Assembly (NCBI GenBank): GCA_024345305.1
Contig: BRON01000015.1
Span: 992,001-1,056,000, forward strand
Direction of reading: 5' to 3'
DNA length: 64,000 nucleotides
DNA from: Mrakia gelida
Lineage: Eukaryota; Basidiomycota; Tremellomycetes; Cystofilobasidiales; Mrakiaceae
Of this stretch, positions 48,342-57,793 are shown piece after piece. A program made the position numbers and the translations under genes. How positions within the stretch are numbered: position 1 is the stretch's first letter; each line of letters opens with the position of its first letter. The notes under the pieces were generated by a model, which was given only the letters and a program-made list of their open reading frames with translations, searched no databases and was not told the DNA's origin.

Positions 48342-50828
48342 ATGGTAGACCTCGGACTCATACAGGCTTACGCAGCCACTCTCACTCTCGCAGTTATCCC
48401 GTGAGTTGTATCCTCTCCGCTCTCTCCGACGAGCTCGAAGAAGAAAGGAAGGGGGAGCTCATCTTCGACTCCTTCCAGCATCGTTCTTGGCTCGTTCGGT
48501 TCTCTCAAGGTGAGTTTTCACCTTCTATTCATGTTAAGAGAACACCTGTAATGAATCTTGCACTCCCTTATGTGCCAGACCTCGAAACGATCTCTTCGTC
48601 TGATCGCTCAATCGAAGGGGGAGCCGATTTCTCTCTCCCCGGACGAGGACGAGGACGAAGTCGAGAGGATCAGTTTCTCAGATGCCTACATGTTTCCAGT
48701 CATGGGAAGCTGCTTGCTGGGAGGTCTCTATCTCATCTTCAAGGTAAGTCGAAGCTAAGAAGTCAAGCGAAGCTCATAGGAGGAGCTCTGGAAGGTCGTC
48801 TCCTCGAGCTGACCTCTTCTCTTCCTCCTCCCTCCCGCCCCTCGTTCGTTCTTCTGCTTCGTCTCCACCTAGTACGTCGACAAATCCTGGCTCAACTGGG
48901 GGATCGGATGGTACTTCACTCTCACAGCTTTCCCTGCAATCTTCATCGTACGTCTTCACCCTTCTTCGTCTGCTATCCAAAGCCGATGGAAGGTCGATCA
49001 CGAAGGACGAAGCTCAAGCTCAAGCTCACCCTTCTTCTTCCTTCCTTCCTTCTCACCTCCACCAACCAGACCGGCAGCACCATCATCAACCACCTCACCC
49101 CCAACTTCATCTCGGATAGACTCCCGCTGTACGATATCACCATCAAGGATAGATCCATCGGTGCGTTCTCTCCTCCCCTTTCCTTCATCCCCTCCCCACC
49201 TCGCCTCACCTTTCGCTTCCGCGAGCTCACACCTGCTCCTCCCTCCCCTTCCCAGAAATCTTCTCCACCCCTCTCCCCTTCCTCTCCCTCCTCGCCGTTC
49301 CCCTCTCCGCCGCAGTACCCTACTTCTACGTCGTGCTCGGACACCCGTGGTGGGCGAACAACATGTTCGTTCTTCGCGTTTTCGTTTCGCTCGTCCTTGG
49401 GGTCGAGTTGAACGCACTTCGACTGACGCTCGTCCTGCTTCCTTCGAAACCGAACAGTATGGGCTTCTCGTTCGCTCAGAATGCGATCCAGCTCATGAGG
49501 TTGGATGGGATGCTCACGGGAGCGATGCTGCTCGGAGGATTGTTCTTGTACGACATGTGAGCCGCTCGACTGTCCCTCCCCTCGTCTTCTCCCCTACTTT
49601 GCTGACAATGGTGTCAATTCACTCTTCGCTCGCAGCTTCTGGGTCTTCGGAACAGACGTTGTAAGTCTTTCCTCGTGCTCCTTCCCCACGCTGATCTCTT
49701 CGTCTCTCTGATCCCTCGTTCCTTTCGCGTCGTCCACCAAAACAGATGGTTTCCGTCGCGACTGGTCTCGACGCTCCCATCAAGGTTCGTGCCTCTTTCC
49801 TCTCTCGATCCGGGCGGATCTCTCGAACTGATCGATCCTCTGATTTCCTGCCACAGCTCCTCTTCCCCAAAGATCCCTCCCTCACTCGCTCCGCCGGCTT
49901 CACCATGCTCGGTTTGGGGGACATCATCATCCCTGGTTTGTCCCTTCTTCCTCCTCCCCTTTCCTTCCTTCTCCCATCAATCTGTCTGAATTCCACCCTC
50001 TTGTTTGTCGACCCACGACAAAACAGGAGTCATCATCGCCCTCTCCCTCCGTCTCGACTTCTCCCTCCACGCGCGTCGCAACCCAACCAAACCCCTCACC
50101 CCTGCCGACGCATTCCCCAAACCCTACTTCCTCGCTACCCTCGTGGCGTACGTCGTCGGGCTGGTGACTACCATCGTTGTTGTGAGTTCATGAGCTGATT
50201 CGCTTCGCCTTGGGAGGTGGAGGTCGAGGTCGACGCGTCTCTCGTTCGAGATCGAGCAGAGCAGCGAAAACGGAAAACTGAACCCCCTTCCTTTTTTTTT
50301 CTGCACGCTCGGGTTTTTTTTAGATGCACACCACCAAATCAGCTCAACCAGCTCTTCTTTACCTCTCTCCAGCGTGTGGTTCGTTCTCTTTTCTCCCTCT
50401 CAGTCTTCCTTCCCTTTCCCCTCGCTAACTCCCTCCCCTCCTTCCCTTTGCCCCCCCTCCCCACTCCTCCGACCCGTTCCCCCCCCCCCCCCCTCCCAGT
50501 CGGCGCAATCGCCCTTACCTCCTTCCTCAAAAATCAGTTCTCCCTCCTTTTCTCCCCCTCAGGCTGGTCCGACGCCCAAGATGACGAGCTCGAACTCGCT
50601 TGGAGAGCTAAAGAACTTGCTGCGTCGTCGCGGTTCGAGGAGGAAAGTGCTCTGCTCGATGCTGGAGGAGATGAGGTGGAGTTTGAGGAAGCGAAGAGTG
50701 AGAGTCGAGAGGTCGCGAAGGAGGAGAGTGGAGGGATGAGGTTGAGGACGAGGGGACATGATCATGATCACGATCTTGTTGAGGGTGGGGAGGAGAAGAA
50801 GGGGACGAAAGGGAAGGGGAGGGCTTGA
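48342..50828 (+). CDS. Signal peptide peptidase, intramembrane aspartyl protease (SPP/Ypf1 type)
   Basis: ER protease that cuts signal peptide remnants and some membrane substrates inside the bilayer. About ten exons. MVDLGLIQAYAATLTLAVIPIV is the first helix. The second exon is only 31 nt and gives the loop IVLGSFGSLK. The catalytic motifs are LFLYDIFWVFGTD (YD) and FTMLGLGDIIIPG (GxGD). The conserved QPALLYLSPACVG (PAL motif) is in TM9. Nine helices are readable. The cytosolic tail is acidic and contains an HDHDHD stretch (RGHDHDHDLVEGG); it ends KGKGRA without a KKxx signal. An intron before the PAL exon contains a run of 15 C. Confidence 0.92.
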
Positions 50829-51199
50829 TTCTTGGTACTTTAGGCATGTTTGGCAATAGATGCGATGAGTACAGTAACAAGCAGGCTGAGAGCGAGAGCG
50901 AGCTCCGGGTGGGGTGCAGTGGGAAAGAAAGAGATCGAGCGCGACGACGACGACGACAGCCGACCGTGCGTTCCCTTTCCTTCTTTCCCCTCACTACTAG
51001 CCTATACAGGTTTGGATCGGATCATAAAATCATTAACGTCGTCGAACTAGAGTCGTGATACATCAACTGAAAGCAAGAACGGTAGACTAAGTAGACAGCT
51101 ACCAAAGAAACGCGTCGCGAAAGGAAAGGTCGTCCACCCCGTCGAGTTCCTCCCTCCTTGACGTCCCCTCCCTCTCCCTCTCCCAAAACATACCCCTTT
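50829..51199. other. Short convergent intergenic region
   Basis: About 370 bp between the convergent SPP gene and the duplicated membrane protein gene. A CGACGACGACGAC run lies near 50945. Nothing else is seen. Confidence 0.5.
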
Positions 51200-53326
51200 C
51201 TACAAGAACCTCCTCCTGAAACTCCTGAACAGTGCTCCGTTCCTATCGTATCCCTCCAGAGTCACATCGTCGATGATCTTCGAACCTCTCGTGCGACTTC
51301 GAGTGGACTTCTCTTCCGAAATCGCATTCGCTCCGAAGGCCGGACCCGACGATGTGGAAGAGGAAGAATCCCCGCTGAGGAATCGGAGAGGAGGGGAGGA
51401 GTAGACGCCTGCGAATCCGATTCCAGGAAGGACGAAGGTTGTTGCTGCTCCGAAGTGGAACGTCGAAGACATCGTGGTTGGTTCCTCGTCGTGAGTGGAC
51501 TTGGGAGATGGTGGAGGACCTGAGGAGGTAGTGGGTATGGAGGTCGAAGGTGGTGAAGAGGAGGGAGAGGCGGTGTCGACGGTAGGGGAGTTGAATGGAC
51601 GAGCTCGCGTCTTCCTCGATTTGGTCTTGTCGACGACGGGAGGTTCCTCGCCCTGAGCCTCTGGTTTGATGTTGGTGGTCTCCTGGGATGAGGAGATGCT
51701 GCTGTACCAGTGCGAGTCGATTCGGGAGGCGAGGGAAGCGGCGAGATCGAGGTCCTTTCCCAGGGTAGTGGTGGGAGCGAGAGGAGGAGTTGGTTCGAGG
51801 AGAGGAGCGGTGTCGAGGGGAGGTGGATCGGTGGGAGAGGAGGTGACGGGTGGTTCTGGTCCAGTGGTAGGGGCGGAAGTAGATGGTGTGATGAAAAAGG
51901 TGGAAGTTGGGTTGGAAGGGACGGTAGTCGAGGGAAGGGAATCGACGGAAGAGGACGACGCGTTCGACGAGAGTTGCGTCGCCTGATCGTCCTCGATCTG
52001 ATCCAGCGATGACGACGAGGAGTTCGAAGCTGCCTCTACCTCCTTGAACTCGGTTGATATGACGTCCTTGGCTGGCTCCACCGCGTTCGTCGCGTCGAAG
52101 TCCTCGTGCTTGATCCTGAACGCGTCCTCCCAGACCCTGTCCGAACCCTTGACTCGAACGAGAGGAGGCGGAGGAGGACTCGAGCGTCCCTTGTCGAAAG
52201 CTTGTTTCCAGATCTTTGCCGACTGACCCTCGAGTTTGGATCTTTTGGTCTCCTGTATGGAACGAAGGGCGAGAGGAGATCAGCGTTCGCTCGGGAAACG
52301 ATTGCGAGACGCGACTCAAAATACTCACCAGAGCGACCTTGACCTGATCCGAGACAGAAGTAGAGGAGGGGGCGTCGGAGGCTCGTCCTCTGACGAGCTC
52401 GATGAGCTGCTCGGCGATAGGGTCGACGGTCGCGGGAGTGAAAGGAGGAGGGGAGGCGACGGTGGGTGCGGAGACGACGACGGAGGTTTCGAGGGCTGAA
52501 TGAGAAGGAGGGATGAAGTCGTAGGGAGATCGAGCTCGAAGGTCACTGAAGAACAAATGAGGAGCGCCAGAGTCAGCGACGAAGCAAACTTGTGGAAGGA
52601 AAGGGAGAGAAGCCATCGCGCGTCGACTCACATCCAGCTCACGTCAGCGACCTTCGCTCTGCCCTCTCCATCGTCCCTCAACCCAGAGCTCCGCTCCTCC
52701 ATCTCACCACCACTTTTCTCCATATCCCTCTTCATCGCTCTGACCTCCTCCTTCAGATCGCTCAGCAAGATCTGGCTGCTCAGTTGCCCTCCTCCTGCCC
52801 CTCCCTCGCCTTGTCCTCCTCCGAGTCCTCTCGCTCCTTTTCCCGATCTGATCCTGCCCTCCAACGCTCCCAACCTCCCTTCAACTCTCAACAGCGAGCT
52901 CCTGATCTCCTCGAGGGTCCTTTCCGTCCTCTGATTGATCTTTTGAGCGACTGAGGTTGCGAGTGATCTTCGAAGGAGGAGGAAGGTGGAAGAGCTGGCG
53001 AGGAGGGAGATCCCTCCAGTGAGTCCGACGAGGAGAAGAACGGCTGAGCCAGGAGAGCTGCTAGAATGCTTCCTTCGCTCGTACGGATGGGAGGCAGCGT
53101 TGGTGGCGGAATGGAGAGGTGGAGGTGAAGGAGGAAGGGAAGCGGATGGAGGGGAGGCGAAGATGTTGAAGGGGTCGAGGAAGGAAGGGAGCGAGGATGA
53201 TGAGCTCGTTGTCGTTCCCGAAGTCTCCCCGTTCGACGAGATTGCTGTGATGAACTTCGTTCCTTCGTCTGTGAAGGATAAAGGAGTGGGGGGAGGGAGG
53301 GAAGTGGAAGAGAAGAGGGAGGTCAT
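51200..53326 (-). CDS. Uncharacterised single-pass membrane protein with coiled coil (intact copy of a duplicated gene)
   Basis: Three exons, about 650 residues. Exon 1 starts MTSLFSSTSLPP and encodes a Ser/Pro-rich region, one membrane helix (SAVLLLVGLTGGISLLASSS), a basic end (FLLLRRS), then an amphipathic region (RTERTLEEIRSSLLRVEGRL, LLSDLKEEVRAMKRDMEK) that fits a coiled coil. Exon 2 encodes DLRARSPYDFIPPSH and IAEQLIELVRG. Exon 3 begins ETKRSKLEGQSAKIWKQAFD and continues through RVKGSDRVWEDAFRI, a Ser/Thr-rich part, SRKTRARPFNSP, and a C-terminal GSKIIDDVTLEGYDRNGALF ending RSFRRRFL. I recognise no family. The plan of one helix, coiled coil and Pro/Ser tail recalls peroxisomal docking proteins, but no motif supports that. 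The left copy at 15.1-16.9 kb is decayed. Confidence 0.75.
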
Positions 53327-54360
53327 GGATGGATGGGATGGGGTGTGTCAAAGCAGTTGGGAGCCACAGAAGAGAGTGAGGAGAGGAGAGGAGATAAGCG
53401 AGGGAGGCGGGAAGGACGGAGGCGGAGGCGAGATCGCTCGAAGTTTTTCACAGTGCCGACTTTCGACCAGAATCTTCTTTGCTGTACAGGCAGTCATCTC
53501 TCGCCAAGCGTTCGGTCAAGACAGAAAGTCGGGCACGATGGGAGACGACGAAGAAGAACGGGTCGAGGCTCGGCGTCGCGACTTGAACTCAGCTTTTTTG
53601 ACCTCTGTTCGGTTGCTAGGATCCCAAGATTCGACATCTAGACAGTGGGGCTCGGTGAAATGCACCAGTGGAATCCATCTTTGGCCCAAGCAGAGCGAGA
53701 GTTGCCCGCGAACGAGTTGTTTCGAGACGCGTCGAGCGAGTCAAGCTGTTGTCCCTTCGAAGTCTGGATGTCAACAGCGAAAGCAGACGAGTCCCACTTT
53801 GATAGAACCTGATAGTTGAGATAAAAGACAGGGAAAGAAGAGATGGTTGCCAAAGTTGAGCGCTCGACGCGTCGTCTAAACCGACTTGTTCGTCCTTGAG
53901 CTCGAACGGGAGTTTCCCCTCGAGATTTCCTAACCCTTCTATCGAGCTAGCCTTTTTTTTACACACTTCTTGCGGGTATACAGCCTACTCTCGAGACTTT
54001 GCGGCGATAAAACAGTGAGCTTCTTCGACAACTCTCCGCTTTCGACCTCAACTTCACGCGTCGTGAAAGCCCAGTCCCTCCCTTCTCATCTCTCTCCTCC
54101 TCTCTTCTCGCTCGCAATGTAACCTCGAAGTTCATCGACCAAAATTCTCGGCAAGGGTACAAGATCCACAAACTTTCAGCCCTCCCAACGCAGTCCGTTT
54201 AACCCGAACGGATTGATGTGAGGCTGATTGTGAGAACAGCTAGACGCCAAGAATCAAGAATCAAGTAGCAAGAAAGTCTAGTTGTTCATCGATTCAAGTC
54301 ACGCCTCGGATCCCTACTTTATCCTCTGCGGCTGGTCCGTTGAGTTCCGTTAGGGATCCG
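51560..54360 (+). repeat. Segmental duplication, right copy
   Basis: Matches 15105-17830 in direct orientation. The breakpoint on the left falls in the last exon of the gene, after the codons for TASPSSSP. On the right the match runs through the promoter, GAGATGGTTGCC, ACTCTCGAGACTTTGCGGCGAT and a dispersed repeat core. Confidence 0.8.
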
Positions 54361-54815
54361 AAGGGCAGGTCGTTTGGTCGAATGATCATTAGCTCCTGTT
54401 CCCTTTTGTTTCCTTTTGTGAGGTTCTCGTGTCCTCGTTTGCTGACGGCATCGGAGTTCGGAAGTTTTCTGAAGAGGAGGGGCGGACGGGTTGAAGTTGC
54501 AACTGAGACGAAAAGATGGCGGGTTTCCGAAGTTGCTTTCGTGACGCGTCGGCGACATGCCGCTGAACGCCGCTCTTTTGTTTCCCTCCCCCACTTGACG
54601 AAGGAGGGGTTCCCTCAGATCAGAATAGAACTCACAGAACGTTTTCCGACTTTCAAGGAACCTCGAGCTGTTTCACTCGAACGGCGGTGGATCTCAGACC
54701 CTCGACGCGTCGGTGCTCCCTACCTTTCTCATGAACAGCAACGTCCACAATGCTCTGACAAGCCCTTCCTGTTCTTAGTACCGTATAATCGTCACTCCTC
54801 TCGATAGCTACCACC
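53327..54815. other. Intergenic repeats right of the intact membrane protein gene
   Basis: About 1.5 kb with the promoter of the membrane protein gene, the right part of the segmental duplication, the dispersed repeat core and, at about 54515-54560, AGATGGCGGGTTT plus GACGCGTCGG. No gene is supported. Confidence 0.6.
54145..54360 (-). repeat. Dispersed repeat core, copy 5 of 5
   Basis: On the plus strand it starts at GGCAAGGGTACAAGATCC, then GCAGTCCGTTTAACCCGAACGGATTGATGTGAGGCTGATTGTGAGAACAGC-type blocks, AAGAATCAAGAATCAAG, and ends at CCGTTAGGGATCCG. Confidence 0.87.
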
Positions 54816-55658
54816 CTACTTGGACCCCTCACCCTCCTTCATCTCCGTCCTCACCTCCAACCTGTCCAACCTCTGCCTCCTCATGCTTTCCAAGTCCCTC
54901 TTCATTTGCTTCAGCGCCTTCTCTCTACTCCAACCCTTGGTCTCGATCAAAGTCTCCACTCTTGCGTCTTGCTCCACCCTGAGTTGCTCGTCCCAATCCT
55001 CCACCGACAACGCGTCCTTCTCGTCGTACCTCCCGCTTTCAATCTGCTCCTTCGCCTTCTGCCTCCGGGACTGCTTCGCGACATCAGGGGATAGAAAACC
55101 AGTGTCTACCTCCTTGAAGTAGGTTTTTCGTTGTTCTGGATCCATGTTGGAGGCTTTGGTGAGGATGCTCAGGGCGGTCGTTCGTTGTAGTCGCTCGAGT
55201 TCGGGAGGAGGGCGACTTCGGAGGAAGTGACGGATCGTGCAATCTTGAGGAGGGAAGCCAAATCCTCGGAAGTGGTGATGGAGGAGAACTCGAAGTCGAA
55301 GAATATCGGCTCGGAGGATGGGAGGGGTTTGGGGGTGAGGAAAGAAGGTGGTTGCAAGGTCGGAGGGGAGGAGGGGACGACGGGGTTCGAGCTCTTGGGA
55401 GAGAAAGAGACGCAGAGAGGCTGAGGTCAGCAAACAGGCACGGACTGTAAGGCGCGTGTATGTATGAGAAAGAGAAGAACGTACTTTTGGCGTTGGAGAA
55501 TTGTTAGAGGAAGATGGAGGTTGCTGTGAGATCGAACGAGGAGCGACGAGGGAAGGGAGGATGAATCGGTGAAGTCGATGAAGTTGAGCTGCTCTCGTTG
55601 AGCGAGAGGCGGATCCGAAGACGTCCAAACAGCAGCGAGTCGATGAGGGGAAGGCCAT
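54816..55658 (-). pseudogene. Gene related to its divergent neighbour, with an apparent frameshift in exon 2
   Basis: Exon 1 runs from MAFPSSTRCC to NNSPTPK and joins exon 2 at AAG/AGC in phase 0. In that phase exon 2 reads IFFDFEFSSITTSEDLASLLKIARS and SSEVALLP, which aligns with LNFKFTSLTTDHMLAFNLTVRRQ and SSKYALLS of the plus-strand neighbour. The rest of the match (LERLQRTTALSILTKAS, KTYFKEVD, KDALSVEDWDEQ) lies in another frame. The switch falls at about 55190-55215, in CCTCCTCCCGAACTCGAG. Possible explanations are a true disabling indel, a sequencing error in a C-rich stretch, or an unannotated splice. A frame that is open throughout also exists, so a different functional protein cannot be excluded. 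The Arg/Ser-rich N-terminus looks like a mitochondrial presequence. Function unknown. Confidence 0.55.
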
Positions 55659-56228
55659 ATTGATGTAGAGTTGATGAAAAGAGAGAGCGAGGGTGGTGGA
55701 GGAAGGGAGGCTGAGACGAAGAAGAGGACGAGAAGGAAGGTGAGCTCGAGCTCAAAGGGAAGCTCGCTCTCCTGCCACTTGAGAGGCGATCGGTCTCGTG
55801 GATATACTCACTGGATTGGTGGCTTGTAGTGAAAATCTCGCAAGCTTGAGGTGGTGGTTTGTAAAGTCGAGAAAATTGAGTCGGAGGATGGGAGGGAGAA
55901 GACGTGAGCTCAACGAATCTGAACTTCACTGAGCTCAACTTTCGACCTTCCTTCTTTGGAACGGCCACCTTCCCCCCTTCTTTCTGCCTCTTCTTCTGAA
56001 TATCGAACCATATCGGCCTACATCCTGACCTTTAACAGCTCTCTCTGGTGAGTATTTTGCCTTCCAGAGAAGAAGAGGAAGGGCAGACGAGGAGGAGACG
56101 CAAAGCTCAAAAAGACTCGAGCTCACGCTTTTTCCTTCCCTTCCCTGTCCCTTTCCTTCTCTCTCCCCCACCAGTCCCCCATCTCCATTAACCCGGCACG
56201 CTTTGACATCCTCCATCAGCAAGACGAC
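55659..56228. promoter_or_regulatory. Bidirectional region between two divergent paralogues
   Basis: About 570 bp between head-to-head starts. No other feature is seen. Confidence 0.5.
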
Positions 56229-57308
56229 ATGTCCTTCCATCCCTCAACTCGTTTCGCCCTCAACGCTGTCGCTTCCTCGTCCAAACGAATGTTTTCAGCT
56301 CGTCCGCCGCTCGACTCCTCCTCCTCCTCCTCCACTCGACGTCCTCTCTCGTCGCCTCAGCCTACGACTTCCTATGGATTTGATCATCCGGCGCCTCGGG
56401 TCAGTCCTATCACATGGACCTCTCCTGTAGTCCCTGAGCTGACTCTTTTCTTCCCCGCTTCAGCCTTCCCAACGGCCCAAGCCAGTTTCATACGGACTCG
56501 ACGCAAGAGCTCAGGTCCGTCGTCCTCTACGAACCACCATTTCGTCCGCTTCTTCGCTTCAAGGAAACCTCTCCTCAACACGCCGTAGCTGATCGCTTCC
56601 CTTCGTTCTTCTCGTTTCATCCTCTCAACCCTCTCTCAGTCAGCTCGAACCCACCCTTCACGCTTCCCTTCTTCGTCGTCGTCCAGACCTCCCTCCTCCC
56701 CCGTCGCACCATCACCTCCACCCCCACCCCCACCTCGAATCCCTCTCAACTTCAAATTCACCTCTCTTACCACAGACCACATGCTCGCCTTCAACCTCAC
56801 CGTCCGTCGTCAACTTCCCTCCTCCAAATACGCTCTCCTCTCCCCTCTCGAACAACAACGTCACACGCTCATCAAAACCCACCTCATCCAAGCCGCTAGA
56901 CTAGGCCTCGAAGCACGAACCAAGTTCTTCGAGGAACTAGACGCTTACGACGCCGAGACTATCGCCGTCGAGCAAACGAGGAAAGCGAGGCTGAGGGAGG
57001 AGGTTGTGAAAGGGACGCACGCGACGAAGGATGCTTTGACGATGGAGGAGTGGGATGCTCGGAGTCAAGGGTTCGTGGAGAAGAGCTTGGAGGGGAAGGA
57101 AGGGAAGCATAGGGATCTGGCGGAGAAGAATGTGAGAAGGAAGGAGGCGAGGTTTAGGAGAGAGACGGTGGAGAGGAGGGAGATCATGAGGGAGATGAAG
57201 GAGGAGGAGAGGAGGGAGAAGGGAGTGGAGGAGATGATGAAGGGGATGATGATCGGGAAGGAGGAGAAGGAGGAAGTGGTGCTGGTGGAAGAACTGAAAC
57301 CGGAGTGA
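56229..57308 (+). CDS. Uncharacterised, probably mitochondrial protein with charged helical C-terminus
   Basis: Three exons: 56229 to about 56399, about 56464-56514, and about 56639 to 57308. The N-terminus MSFHPSTRFALNAVASSSKRMFSARP has Arg/Ser character and no acids, typical of a mitochondrial targeting peptide. A Pro-rich stretch leads to IPLNFKFTSLTTDHMLAFNL. The C-terminal half is a long charged helical region (EARTKFFEELDAYDAETIAV, KDALTMEEWDARSQGFVEKS, then many Arg/Glu/Lys). The distant paralogue lies head-to-head on the other strand. No family is recognised. Confidence 0.65.
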
Positions 57309-57793
57309 TTATAGAGATGTCTGTCTCACCTTTTCTGGAACTCTAGTCCGGGTGCAAGATGAACGAACGTCGACTCGAGGTCGACGCGTCGTCGCTTTTT
57401 CCGTTCCTTCCACGGTCTCTGAACTGCGTTCCTCACCTGTCAAGCTTCAGACCATCCGTTCCCCACAATGCATCATGCACGAAACAGCTCCAGCACTTCA
57501 GGTCACCACTTGCTCTCTAACTCGATCGTATCCCGTCGTTCGTCCGTTTGCTCTCGCTCTACGCACAACGAGGAGGCGCAAGAACCATTGGGATAACACT
57601 TCGAGTGAAGAGGAACAAGCCAGTTAAGACTAGTGCGTACGTGCTAGAGAGAGAGAGAGAGAGAGATCGAAAGGTGCAAGAGAACGAAACCTGAATCCTG
57701 AGACGCGTCGAACGAACAAAGGGAAGGTGTGGTGCGAGAACAAGGCAAAACGAGGGAAGTAAACCAAACGAGAAAGAGGGAGAGCGAGTATCA
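57309..57793. other. Convergent intergenic region
   Basis: About 485 bp between convergent stops. GACGCGTCG palindromes lie at about 57385 and 57703 and a GA dinucleotide run at 57642-57664. No gene is seen. Confidence 0.5.

Noticed and set aside
48104..49411. Plus-strand frame of 435 codons over the signal peptide peptidase gene
   Set aside because: It reads through introns of the protease in a different frame; the spliced model recovers the catalytic motifs.
51243..52631. Minus-strand frame of 462 codons overlapping the intact membrane protein gene
   Set aside because: After its first part, which is real exon 2, it passes into the wrong frame through the intron and the third exon. The spliced model keeps similarity with the left copy.
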